Source: Plenodomus lindquistii (taxonomy: Eukaryota > Ascomycota > Dothideomycetes > Pleosporales > Leptosphaeriaceae). Taken from it: 64,000 nucleotides of DNA. Positions 10,188 through 21,016 of the stretch are shown here, in pieces (positions within the stretch are counted from its first letter, which is position 1; every line of letters starts with the position of its first letter). Position numbers and translations under genes: made by a program. The stretch is taken from positions 1,426,001 to 1,490,000 of the forward strand of contig JANUWI010000006.1 of NCBI GenBank assembly GCA_025504975.1, in the 5' to 3' direction. The notes beneath the pieces are model-generated. The model was not told where the DNA came from and did no database searches. It worked only from the letters and a program-made list of their open reading frames with translations.

Positions 10188-11239
10188 ATGAAGTCCTCGG
10201 ACCCCATCCGCCCAAGCAGCCGGCGCGGCGCATCAGGCGCATGGAACCGCCTAAAGCCAGTCCGCGAAGATCCACTGGAGACGTATGGACTGCCCTCAAA
10301 GGGCGAGACACGGTTCGAATACTCTTCTTCCTCCATCTTAACACTCGATAGCTAACGAATGACAGGCTGAATGACTTCAAAACCCAAGAAACATACTTCA
10401 ACCGCATAATCGAGCGCTATATGAAACTCTGCGCCCTCAACCGCGAAGAACTAAACACCCTCTTCGCCTCTATAAGCAGTACCCAAAGCGCCAGCATACC
10501 TCCCCCCATCGCACAAACCCCGACGCCCAACCTCAACGCATCCTTCTCCTCGCTCTCCCTCTCCAAATACGCGCCGCGCCCCCCTCTAGCGACAACGCCC
10601 TCAACCACAAGCACGCATCCAATCATCCCCGCCAACGCCCTCACCCCCTCCATAAACGAACTCACAACCGTCCTCTCCGCCCTCCGCAAACTGCGCGAAG
10701 CGATCACCGCCTCCAACCGCTGCGACACCTTCGCCCTCCGCGCCTACTTCTTCGCCATCCACGTCAGCATCCTGTGCTCAGACTGGTCCTCGTACCTCCC
10801 CGCCCTCCACGCCCTGCTTTCAAAACTGCACCCGAGGAATCCCCTCGCGCCGCACGATCTGCATGAGTATGTGGGCCTGTTGATACTAGATCAGTGTTGT
10901 CGGCAGGCTGATTATGCGGGGGCGCGGACGACGAAGTTGGCGTATGGGTACAAGGATTGGCGCGTAGAAGGCGTGATGAGCGCGCTGGTGCAGGATAATT
11001 GGACGAGGTTTTGGAGGCTGAGACGGGGGGTGGATGGGTATCAGCGCGCGGTTATGGGGTGGGCGGATAAGAGCGTTAGGATGCATGTGCTCAAGTGTGT
11101 GGGGCGCAGTTATTTGAGCGTGGACAGGGCGTGGTTGGAGAGGGTGGCTGAGAGAGAGTGGGACGAGTTGGTCGGGGATGGAGTGGGTTGGGAATTGGTT
11201 GGAGAGAAGGTGGTCGTTAGGAAAGCGAAGGGAACGTAG
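10188..11239 (+). CDS. PCI-fold protein of the CSN8/PSMD8/eIF3K type
   Basis: Exons 10188-10312 and 10366-11239, giving 332 residues. The 53-nt intron has an unusual donor (GTTCGA) but a good branch site (GCTAACG) and acceptor (GACAG), and splicing fuses the frames exactly. The N-terminal block SGAWNRLKPVREDPLETYGL and LNDFKTQETYFNRIIERYMKL, then FALRAYFFAIHVSILCSDW, HEYVGLLILDQCCRQADYA and VDGYQRAVMGWA match an uncharacterised fungal group with the CSN8/PSMD8/eIF3K (SAC3-related) domain at about 140-290. A scaffold role in a multi-subunit complex is likely. It is a paralogous fungal family, not obviously Rpn12 itself. A Pro/Ser-rich insert sits at about 65-120. Confidence 0.75.
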
Positions 11240-11396
11240 CACTGTCCAGGCTGAGGAGTGCGAGAGGATGATTGGCAATGAATGAGGACGACGCTGATGT
11301 ATACTGTAGGCTTTGAATGTCACAGACGACCAAGAGCTGGGCGCGCCAATGGCATACGCAATACGACTTTCGAATAGGGTATCATTATAGCTCCCT

Positions 11397-12822
11397 TCAT
11401 TCATCCTCCTCCATTACCTCGTCTTCATCCCCACCCTCGCCGGCATCAGCATCCTCCTGCCAAACATCATCCTCCATGTCGTAATCTTCAAAATCCGCCA
11501 TCATCTCCGCCATATCCTCTTCATCACCTTCTTCCTCCTCCCCATCTTCGCCCTCCCCAGCTCCACCCTTATCTCCACGCTCCTTGCGCTTCCTCTCAAT
11601 ATTCTCCTTTTGAATGCGTCGACGCTCTTCCTTTTCCTTCTTGCGCTGCGCCCACTTCTTCTCCAGATCTTGGACTTCAGCTTTGGACTTTGTGATGAAT
11701 TCGTGCCACATGATGCGGCCGCCGCAAACGTCTTCTTCCACTTTTGTCAGGCGCAACTTCATCCTAGGCCCCAGTTCCACAAGCTTGACCGCACGCTTCT
11801 CGACACGGGGTTTCGAGCCGCGTGCTCGGGCATGGGATGTCTCGTCGCCGGCTTTCAGCTTCTCCTTTTCCTTTCTCGATAGCACTTTTTGTCGCACGGG
11901 GGCTGTGACTTCGACTTCAGCGTCGGTATCGGCTTCGGTGTCGGAGGCGGATGTGTAGCCTGCGGCCGAGGGATCGAGCATGTAGTCTGCAACGTCTTCG
12001 AGGCCGCCGAGGTTGGGCAGCGCGCGCTTCTTCTTCTCCTTGCTGCTGATGAGCTTTTCGGCTGCGTAGAGGCGGCGGATGGGCTTGGGGACACCGGTGA
12101 TCTTTGTGGTGATTGCGTAGTGACGGAGGCTGATTGTGCAGGTACCGTTTTCTTCGCTGGGAGGCTCGCGATTGAGGAGCAGGACGCGCTTGATGGTGTG
12201 CAGGGGTGTGGTGTGTGGTTGGATCGGGGGGAAGAGGCCTTGGAACATGTCTGTTACCAGCTTCTCGAGGTGTTTTGGCGGTGCCTTCTCGCCTAGGCGC
12301 TCTCGTTCCGTGTCGCTGGTGAGGAAGTTGTTCATGACGAGGAGCGGCGCGACCATGAAGTCGGAGGTTGCGCCTGCGCGTGGATGTCGCATTGACTTGA
12401 GAATGTCTTTGCAGAGGGAGTAGTTTTCGACGCGGAAGTGGAGGGTCGGTCCTCGAGGCGTGCGCGCAAGACGCAGGTTCGTGTTACCAGACTCGGAGCG
12501 GGAGAAGAGAAGGAGATGCGACACGCCTAGCGGGCCGCACATTGTGGTGTAGTCTTTGAGTTTGTTCGCTCGTCGTTCCTGGTCGCTGTCGTCAGTACCG
12601 CGTAACTTGTGGGGAGAGATTGAGAGAACATACCTTTAGTCGCACAGCAGTATCTGGCTCCATGACATGCCTCATATCCTGCACCAGTTGGCTGACGCTG
12701 CTGCCAACCTCTTGCGCGCCAATGCGAATGACCATGCTCTTCGGCTGTCCATTTTGCGGCTTCTTCGACCTCTCCTTGTCGACGAGCGACTGTTTCTTTC
12801 TTTGACTGCTTCCTCGGGCCAT
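11397..12822 (-). CDS. ssf1: Brix-domain ribosome biogenesis factor Ssf1/Ssf2 (Peter Pan type)
   Basis: Exons 12634-12822 and 11397-12578 around a 55-nt intron (GTATGT, ACCAG), giving 456 residues. The Brix domain runs from about residue 25 to 290: SMVIRIGAQEVGSSVSQLVQDMR, then DYTTMCGPLGVSHLLLFSRS and LARTPRGPTLHFRVENYSL, the block typical of Ssf1. Later LRHYAITTKITGVPKPIRRL belongs to the same domain. The C-terminal third is lysine- and then strongly Asp/Glu-rich. Ssf1 is a nucleolar protein needed for 27S pre-rRNA processing in 60S assembly. It is transcribed away from rrp3, 175 bp upstream, which fits shared control of ribosome-synthesis genes. Confidence 0.93.
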
Positions 12823-12880
12823 TGTCGTGATTTGTTGTAGTTTGAGATTGTATGAAGGTTGGCTAGGCGCAAAGGTGCAG

Positions 12881-12950
12881 GCCGGCGTAACTTTTTCTCG
12901 AACTCTTGGCGCGTTTTTCTTATCTTATCGCCGGCCCAGAACTTTTTCGA
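12881..12950. promoter_or_regulatory. Duplicated element in the ssf1/rrp3 divergent promoter
   Basis: GCCGGC followed by AACTTTTTC and a CGA occurs twice in the same orientation: 12881-12900 and 12930-12950, about 50 bp apart. The copies lie in the 175 bp between the two start codons. The match is visible; control of both genes by this element is inference. Confidence 0.5.
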
Positions 12951-12997
12951 GCCCTAACCTTTACATGCACCATTCACAATCTTCATAAACAGCAAAC

Positions 12998-14613
12998 ATG
13001 CCGGCTTTCAAGAAGAGGAAGCTTGATGCGCCGACGAGCGCTTCGCTATCGAAATCGAAATCTGCAAAAACTCCCAAGCCTACTCCGAAAGCGACAGCCT
13101 CGAAACGCGCACCCGCCCCAGAACCAGAGTCGAGCGAGGAGGATGAGGAAGATGACCAAGACGAAGGCAAAAATTCAGCGGCTGGCGCCGTGAGTGATCG
13201 GGACACCAGCCCGGATGACGAGGTCGCCACATCGACGACAGCCGTAGCCGAGCCAGAAGCCGCCAAGAAGACGTTCGCTGACCTGGGTGTCCGGGAAGAG
13301 CTATGTGACGCCTGCGAGAACCTCAAGTTCACCACTCCCACTCCTATTCAAACACAAGCCATCCCGCTGGCGCTCGAAGGACGCGATGTCATTGGTCTGG
13401 CGGAGACAGGGTCTGGAAAGACGGCGGCCTTCGTCTTGCCCATCTTGCAATCCTTGCTCGAGAAGCCACAAGCACTCTTTGGTCTAATCCTTGCGCCTAC
13501 GCGAGAATTAGCATACCAAATCGCACAGCAGGTCGATGCGCTGGGTAGTATAATCAACGTCAAGTGCGCGACGTTGGTGGGAGGCATGGACATGGTTCCT
13601 CAGGCCATTGCGCTCTCAAAGCGACCGCACATCGTTGTCGCAACACCAGGTACGACTTAAGCTTCCAGTGGTCGAACTATCTAACGAATTCAGGTCGCCT
13701 CCTTGATCATCTCGAAAATACCAAGGGCTTCTCGCTCAAACACCTCAAATACATGGTCCTCGACGAAGCTGATCGTCTCCTCGATCTCGACTTCGGCCCC
13801 GTCCTTGACAAGATCCTGCGCGTCCTCCCACGAGACGGACGCCACACCTACCTCTTCTCTGCGACCATGTCCTCCAAAGTCGAAAGTTTGCAGCGCGCCG
13901 CTCTCCAGAACCCAGTCCGCGTCTCCATTTCCAGCTCCTCACACCAGGTCGTGTCAACGCTCCTACAACGCTATCTCTTCATCCCACACAAGCACAAGGA
14001 TCTCTACCTCATCCACCTTTTGACCGACAACATTGGTCACCCCACTATCATCTTCACCCGCACAGTCAACGAGACTGAACGAATCGCTATTCTGTTGCGC
14101 GCTCTCGGCTTTGGCGCCATTCCTCTACATGGTCAGCTGTCGCAATCCGCGCGTCTAGGCGCACTGAACAAGTTCAAATCAAAATCACGCGACATCCTCG
14201 TGGCTACCGATGTCGCCTCTCGTGGTCTCGATATTCCTGCCGTCGATCTAGTCGTCAATCTCGATCTTCCCAGTGACTCACAAACATACGTGCATCGCGT
14301 TGGCCGAACAGCGCGTGCTGGAAAGTCGGGCAAGGCGTTCTCGCTGGTTACGCAATACGATGTTGAGATTTGGCTACGCATCGAACACGCGCTGGGGAAG
14401 AAGATTGAGGAAGAGGTTGTGGACAAGAACGAGGCGCTGCAGTACATGGACAGTGTCAGTGAGGCGCAGAGGGTAGCGATCAGGGAGATGAAGGACATCC
14501 ACGAGAAAAGGGGTAAGGGCGGAGGACGGGGAGGTAGAGGAGGTGCGAGAGGTGGTGGACGAGGTGGATTCGCGAAACGAGGTCGCGATCAGATGGATCG
14601 CGAGGAAGGTTGA
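12998..14613 (+). CDS. rrp3: DEAD-box RNA helicase Rrp3 (DDX47 type)
   Basis: Exons 12998-13649 and 13694-14613 around a 44-nt intron (GTACGA, TTCAG), giving 523 residues. N-terminal 90 residues are Lys- and acid-rich. The Q motif is FTTPTPIQTQAIP (111-123), motif I AETGSGKT (135-142), then PTRELA, GG, ATPGRLLDHLE, VLDEADRLLD, FSATM, ATDVASRGLD and HRVGRTARAG, all intact for an ATPase helicase. The spacing matches Rrp3, the nucleolar helicase for 18S pre-rRNA processing. The C-terminus has an RGG-type run (GGGRGGRGGARGGGRGG), probably RNA binding. The intron falls inside the conserved TPGR motif. Confidence 0.93.
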
Positions 14614-15187
14614 GGTATCGCCAGAGGTCGTTGCTGAGAAACGATACGTTGCTCTATAGCTCCAGATGAGCTCTTCTGCATAATGCATGGTGACACCATT
14701 ACATATCCTGCATCCAGTTCCCGAACTACACTTTGATTTGTGCAGATTCTATCACCCAACCCAATGCGAACTCGAGTTCATGCTTGTTCCCGATATAGCC
14801 CATAAGCGAACGGAGGCGCGGACCGCGCTATGACGGCATTGCAGCGCCAGCCCGATTGCGGACCAGCCACCAAATAATCGTGGGGAAGGGCCGGCCAATG
14901 AGACGCCGGATCGCCATGCCTCGCAGCTACTGCATCTGGAGCTGACGTCCCGGCATGCACGCTTCCTGGTTTCCTTGCGACCTCAACCTCACTCCATCGC
15001 ATACTCGTCGCGTATCTTTCCGTTAACACGCGCATTACTATCACTCCACTCTACACATCACCAACGTGTTGCCATCATCTCTGAGCGCATCAGTTGCTCA
15101 TCGGCCCACTTTTGCGACGCGCAAAAGTATTCAGTAACATCACGTCATCTCGTCGCAACTGCAATTCTTGAGTTACACACATCTACC
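14614..15187. other. Intergenic, 3' of rrp3 and promoter of the Tudor-like gene
   Basis: No ORF with protein character. CT-rich stretches just before 15188 look like a normal fungal core promoter and leader. Confidence 0.4.
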
Positions 15188-16163
15188 ATGACTGATTCTG
15201 AGATTCAAAAGGGAGATAAAGGTACGCGCCATTTCACTCGTGCTTGCGACAGCTTTCTTCCCGCTCAATCGCGCACTGCAGGCGCATAGCCGGCGCATGG
15301 CGCCCGAGCACGCGCAACGAGCGCGCATCTCCGCACGTCTGCGCAATCAAATTGCCATCTCTAACACATGCAAATTCGCATTATGATCATCCACTGACGC
15401 GTTCGACTTGACAGTCTCATGGAACTGGGGCTCTGGCAACCCTGGCGGCGAGGTTGCCGAGGTCAAGGAGCAGGGCGAGATCGCCATTGAGTCGAATCGC
15501 GGCAACACCATCAAGAAGAATGCCGAGCCCGATAATCCAGCTGTCCACATTGAGCGCTCAGGCAACGATGTCGTAAAGCGCGCGTCTGAGCTCAATGTCG
15601 ACAAGAAGGCTGATGGCGCCAACGGCCAGTCCAACGGCGACAAAAAGGATGAGGAGAAGGAAGATAAAGAGGACGAGTCCGAGAAGAAGGAGGAGGAGAA
15701 ATCAGACGAGTCTGAGAAAAAGGACGACAAGCCGGCCGAGTCCGAAAAGAAGGATGAGGAAATGAAGGACGCGCCATCCACTGAAGAGAAGAAGGATGAT
15801 GCACAGACAAATGGCGAATCCAAAGATGACTCCAAGGATGAATCTAAAGAGGATTCCAAAGATGATTCCAAAGACGAAGAAGCCGAAAAGCCCGCGACAA
15901 AAGCTGATGACAAGAAGACCAAGGCCAAGACAGGCTCTAAGCGCAAGGCTGAAGAAGCTCCCACCGAAGAAACCAATGGCGATTCCAAGAAAGCCAAAAC
16001 TGACGAAGACTCCGCCGACGCCGACGCCGATGATAAACCCAAGCCCAAGAAAGCAGGCCGCCCACCAAAGAAGGACAAGAAGGAACCTGCGAAGAAAAAG
16101 GAGCCCAAGAAAGCTGCGACTGCTGATGGGCAGCCCAGACGCAGCGGCAGGAACAGGTCTTGA
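15188..16163 (+). CDS. HVA1-type Tudor domain protein with charged, AT-hook-like tail
   Basis: Exon 15188-15221 (11 codons) and 15415-16163 around a 193-nt intron, the longest in the window; 260 residues. The join gives KGDKVSWNWGSGNPGGEVAE, then IESNRGNTIKKNAEPDNPAV and RSGNDVVKRASEL. This is the small barrel Pfam calls the hypervirulence-associated protein TUDOR domain (about residues 5-70). The rest is very low complexity, with Lys/Glu/Asp/Ser repeats (DSKDESKEDSKDDSKDEE near 138-155). Near the end AGRPPKKDKKEP resembles an AT-hook core (GRP flanked by basics). Nuclear, chromatin-associated location is inferred. The domain name comes from one fungus and does not prove a role in virulence. 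Confidence 0.8.
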
Positions 16164-17757
16164 ATAGCCGATGACCCTGACATAGTACGGCCACCGCCAC
16201 CCTTTTATTCAAAAGGCAAAACGGAGGAGGAAAAGCAAAAGGCTCGTGACCTCTGAAAGGAACATGGAGGGCTTATGCAGCCGGCGGATGGGGGTGGATA
16301 CATGCTTACTTACATATGGTAGGCGCAATTTGGAAAATGGACGGCATGAAAAATCAAGGTATGGTACACCTGGGCCGGATACTAAAGGACTTGCTCCAGG
16401 GTGGCGCTCACGGTATTGGGTTCGCCCTCGTTGGTTATTGTTCTTGTTCCACGTCTTTTGCTCGTGATTCTGATCGCATTTCTTAGGTCTCGTGGGTGCT
16501 ACTGCGTTTTCGCATGCTCCTTTCCTTTCCAACCTTCTCCATTTTTTCGTCTGGCAGAGATGCGTCACGTCTATAGTCATCGATAATAAAATCAAAATCA
16601 AAATTTGAAAACCACATGATGATCTCGTATCAAACTTGACTCGCAAGTAGACTCAGCCTGCGCCATCTATAGACTCCTCATTTCACCAACTGATCCTTCT
16701 TCTACCTCAATCGCCTACCCATCTACCTACCTCTCTTGCTCCTGCAACTAAACCCCGATTAACCTATCCATACCCAAACATTAGCCAATGCTCTCTCAAT
16801 CAATGTGTGGTGAGAAAAGTAATTATTCCCAATTATAAAAAATTCAGACAAAAAAATACTCATTCAACGAGACAAAAACTAGCACGTATAGTCTCTCCGA
16901 TCCGTCTTGAAACTTGATTTATAGGTGTTCATCATTTGAGAATGCGCCCACCCGCTGTAACGGATGGGAAGGAGGAAAGAGAGGGTGGGGAGGACTTACA
17001 AAGCGGTGGGGTGCGGGAGTAGTAGGGGAGCTGGATGTGAGGTGTGCGGTAGATGGAAAGTCAAGGGCTACGCAGCGCACGCGTGGGTATAAGTTAGTAT
17101 ATGCCAGTTGTCACGATGCTGGTATGATTGGTGGTTGGCTGTCTGAGCGATGCACGACTGCTGTGAAGTGCTGCTTTATGCGGCTTTACAGAAGGGTGGA
17201 GTCCGGCAGCTGGGGATCTACATGGCCATCGAGTACAGTAATGAACTGTTGACCAGAAAGGGGAGCTGTCGCGGTTGTTTGCCGTTGGTGGTGCTGTTGA
17301 TGAGCTTTGGAGACGTGGAAGTCGAGGGTTTCGTTCCGGTTTTGTGGGAGGAAGCTTGGCGGTGTGGGGGCGTCTCCACTTTGACCTACTCTCGCGGGAC
17401 TACAGCAACTTTCATCTTGTCTATCATATGACTTGCGGTACTCTAATGTAACCTTCTTGCTGTCTCTCTTCGAGGGGATGGAGCGGTTCCTCTCGATTGA
17501 CGCGTGTAGCTTGCACAGCCTTGGGCGCGCCTGCATGCCACCCTGCCGGCGTCTGACAATGGCTGCCTTGACCACTGGACGTGTGATATTACACCAACCC
17601 AATCTACAGAGAGAGATATCTCAATTTCGCATGCCTCAGTGGTCCAAAGCGGTAGTTGCACAAGATTCTTGGCAATTTATAACTCCAGAAATCCAACGAT
17701 TCTTTGCGCAGCCTTAGGGGGTTCGCAACGAGTCGTGGCCACTGTCGAGCAACCACC
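16164..17757. other. 1.6-kb intergenic, no gene seen
   Basis: Short ORFs on both strands (for example 17433-17717 plus) have no recognisable domains. AT-rich stretches near 16580-16870 follow the Tudor-like gene and may hold its 3'UTR. Confidence 0.4.
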
Positions 17758-19428
17758 ATGCGTCTACTGAACTCGACAACACTGGAGCTCAAAGAATTCA
17801 TAGGCAAAGTGCCTCCCTATGCTATCTTGTCGCATTGCTGGGAAGAGGAGGAAGTGTTGTTTGCCGATATGTCGAGCCTGGAAACGGCAAGGCTGAAGAA
17901 GGGCTTCTCGAAGGTGCAAAGCGCTTGTGAAAAGGCTCCGAACGACGGTCACAAATACATCTGGATAGATAGCTGCGCCATCGACAAGAGCAGTAGTGCT
18001 GAGCTTTCGGAGGCTATCAACTCGATGTTTGCGTGGTACAGGGATGCGGAAGTATGCTACATTTATCTTGCCGATGTTCGCGGTGCGGAGGACATGAGAA
18101 AAAGCAAGTGGTTCACTAGGGCTTGGACTTTGCAGGAGCTGATAGCGCCGTGTTGCCGCGTTGGTGGTTTTTCGAAACTCAGATTCCTGAGCGGCAACTG
18201 GCTCCTATTGAACGGCGGAGCGACTTCCGTTCAATTCGTCTCATACTACACTGGAATACCCCGAGAACATCTTCATGGCCGCAGTCTTGAAGCCGCCAGT
18301 ATCAGCATGAGAATGTCATGGGCGGCTGGGCGAGTGGCCACACGAGCTGAGGATATTGCCTACGCCTTACTTGGTGTGTTCAATGTCAACATGCCATTGC
18401 TATATGGCGAAGGAAAAGTGAAAGCTTTTCACAGACTTCAGGAAGAGATTATGAAGGTGTCCGAAGACGAAACCTTGTTTGCTTGGTCATGCGCAGACTT
18501 GCGGTTTCGCAATTCAGGCGCACTAGCGGCTGACCCAACAAGCTTTATTATGACGAAGTATATGGTGCCATTCAGGACAGAAGCTCATGCAGTCCCTCCT
18601 ACAATGACGCCCAGAGGCCTCCGAATCCGCATGCAATTACTTAACCTTCCCATGGACGTTGAGAACCAATTATAGCCCATAGCTGGATCGAACGACGTAT
18701 GCCTAAAAGCTGGAATTACTTGGGGTGTCCTGCGGTGTTACCTCGCGTTCGACCCTTTTCGCGCTGTCCTTGTACCCCTTTCATCGCTAGGTTCCGAAAT
18801 GTATTTACGCGATACCAACAGCAGTCTGAGCACTGTACACTGCGACCTCGTTCCTCATGCTCCCATGATTCGAGAGATCTACATATGCAAGAACACCGTC
18901 ACGCTTTCCGTCTTCAACAGTTTCCGTCAGCGCCATGCATTTCTCATTCGAACTCTTCCTCTGACAAGCTTCATAAGTCGGGCCTCGCCCAATCGGTACT
19001 GGAACCCTAGAGAGCGCATTCTGCAAGGTCACGTCGACAACATACCTCTGCGCTCATGGAAAGCAATCCTCCGATTGGAGATGGCCCCGGAGCACAAGGT
19101 ACACTCCGCTTCGAGGCCCATCTGGCTCATTTCTCTTGGCGTGGCGTCCAAGTTTGGTAGCACTCAGCCTGAGCCGTGGTGTAACATCGCGAGCGTGGAT
19201 CCAGACATGACCCACGATGATCGTGCGTATCACCGGCATCCAGATCATTTTTTCAGTTATACCCGTCGTGTCGAAGACTCGTTGTGCCGTTACGGCCTCA
19301 GAGTGACTATGAGTCCTCTTCACGTCTTCGGTCAGAAAATGTTTGTTATAGATATTGCACTGAACAGGGAGCCATCGTCAGCCTCGAGTAGCGTTAGAGG
19401 GAGTTTATCTCCTTCTTCAAAACTGTGA
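17758..19428 (+). pseudogene. HET-domain (heterokaryon incompatibility) gene with in-frame stop
   Basis: From ATG 17758 the frame codes 305 residues to TAG 18673-18675, then the same frame stays open for 250 more codons to 19428. The first part is a clear HET domain: VPPYAILSHCW (about 18-28), YIWIDSCAIDKSSSAELSEA (about 68-87), WFTRAWTLQELIAP (about 122-135), then EDIAYALLGVFNVNMPLLYGEG. HET proteins trigger cell death when genetically different hyphae fuse. The downstream frame looks like the variable C-terminal region such proteins normally have. No splice pair removes the stop: the GT-AG interval around it is only 18 nt. It is a nonsense-broken allele, or a truncated protein keeping the HET domain is still made. 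Confidence 0.75.
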
Positions 19429-20275
19429 GAGCCTTCCAGTGTGCTCGGGCCGATAGAAATCAGCGCCTTCCTCGCAAGTCCTGGATGTCTTCAAATCTAG
19501 GTTGGTCATTAGACGCACTAAATTGATTAGAAGCATTGCAGGGCCAACCGAGAAAGCGTGGTCGAAAACACATCGATAACGATCGTTCTGTCTCTTACCA
19601 ATGTTTGGGACTCTTGCGCTTAGGCATAAGCATATTTAATATCTCAATCTATAGTAGTAGATTCGCTTACCATCTCGCCTGGTACTGCAACAGCGGCTTG
19701 AATGTTTCGAATCCCTTATCGAGGATGATGCTCCTTAGCCAGGTTCGTTACTGAGACTGGTGGCTCGATGTTTTATCAACCAGAAGATGCCTTGCAATGT
19801 CTGCGATCGCCCGTTCCTCACGAGAATCTGAAAGATCGCAGACAAAGCATGACGGCCAAGCCCTGCCAGTCGGGTAATATGAGTATGCGCCAGTCCCAGA
19901 ATCGAGCACAATATTCAGATCGCAGAATTCGAAGGTCAGGAGCACATGACAAACGACACTTCTATCGCGCTACGTCATGCGTCATACACAAGTCTCTATT
20001 CTAGGCTCGCTTGAACAGATAAGGCCATGCACGGTAGACTAGTGTTGTACTCGGATCTAAAGGTCTGAGTTACTGCAGGGGTAAATACAGGTTCTGACAA
20101 GGCTGCTGCAGGGAGTTATACCCAATGTGGAGCCGCAATTCAGCCCTCTCTTGGCACGACACGGCTTGTCGATGTCAATACAAGCTTCAGGGTCGTGGAG
20201 GCTTTACAAATCGAGATTGCGCGCTTAAGTTATGATATTGTTTCCCGCATGTTTCGCTCGTAATTTCTACACACC
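19429..20275. other. Intergenic, TA-rich patch near 19615-19670
   Basis: 3' of the HET gene. The patch with CTATAGTAGTAG and similar steps may be repeat debris. No gene is seen. Confidence 0.35.
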
Positions 20276-21016
20276 ATGGCAAAGTTCGCGATGGCGCGCT
20301 TGCGCCAACCGACCATTCTGAACATCATTACAGTGCTCGTCTCTCTCGCACTCATCGCATTTTCCATTGCAAGTCTTTATTACACTGCAAATGGTACCAA
20401 GCAGATGGGTCGGCTCTTGAAACCGGGCGAATACACTCATACGTCCGGATACCCAGACATCCAGCAAAACGTGACGTTTAAATACAACTTGGTACCCAAC
20501 GCCTTGACTTTCGCTGCCTGTGCGATCAGCTGTGCAGTTGCGTTAATCAGTATCGTTGGAGCCGCACTCACACAAAAGGTCAGTCCATGCTTGATCAGTG
20601 ATCCAAGAATACATCGCTCATATCCAACTCCATCACAGAAACACAATTCTTCCTCCAAACTCACCTTCTACACGCTATCCATTCCCTCCTTCTTGGCCCT
20701 CATCGTTAATCTTGTCGCCCTAATATACACCTTCGCCGCCTACAAGAGCGATGATTTCGGCGCTTGTGACAAGCACTGGGAACTCTACTGGAAAGATAAG
20801 AATCCGGAACCCATTACCATGACTTGTTCTCGAGAGAACGCGGCGGCGTATGGGTTGCTGTACGATTTCGAACTCCGTACATACTCGACGGAAAATCGCG
20901 ATGCGTATCGGAAGCTGCACAAGGGGAGGCAACTTCTTGCGCCTTTATTCGTGGCGAATTTGTTGTTGTGTTTCGTTACGGGGATGAAGTGGTGGGATCA
21001 ACGGAAGAAGGTCTGA
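20276..21016 (+). CDS. Small four-TM membrane protein, fungal
   Basis: Start ATG 20276 has an ACACC context. TM segments: about 13-38 (IITVLVSLALIAFSIASLYY), 74-98 (ALTFAACAISCAVALISIVG), about 110-135 after splicing, and one near the C-terminus (LLAPLFVANLLLCFVTG). A 60-nt stretch, 20579-20638, has an intron donor (GTCAGT) and acceptor (CACAG); it is a multiple of three with no stop, so both spliced (226 aa) and unspliced (246 aa) forms read through. The spliced form removes a polar insert between TM2 and TM3 and is more likely. The loop between TM3 and TM4 has two cysteines. No family recognised. Confidence 0.75.
   Translation: MAKFAMARLRQPTILNIITVLVSLALIAFSIASLYYTANGTKQMGRLLKPGEYTHTSGYPDIQQNVTFKYNLVPNALTFAACAISCAVALISIVGAALTQKVSPCLISDPRIHRSYPTPSQKHNSSSKLTFYTLSIPSFLALIVNLVALIYTFAAYKSDDFGACDKHWELYWKDKNPEPITMTCSRENAAAYGLLYDFELRTYSTENRDAYRKLHKGRQLLAPLFVANLLLCFVTGMKWWDQRKKV

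Noticed and set aside
15347..16183. Long minus-strand ORF opposite the Tudor-like gene
   Set aside because: It is the Ser/Phe-rich shadow of the Lys/Asp/Glu-repeat coding strand.
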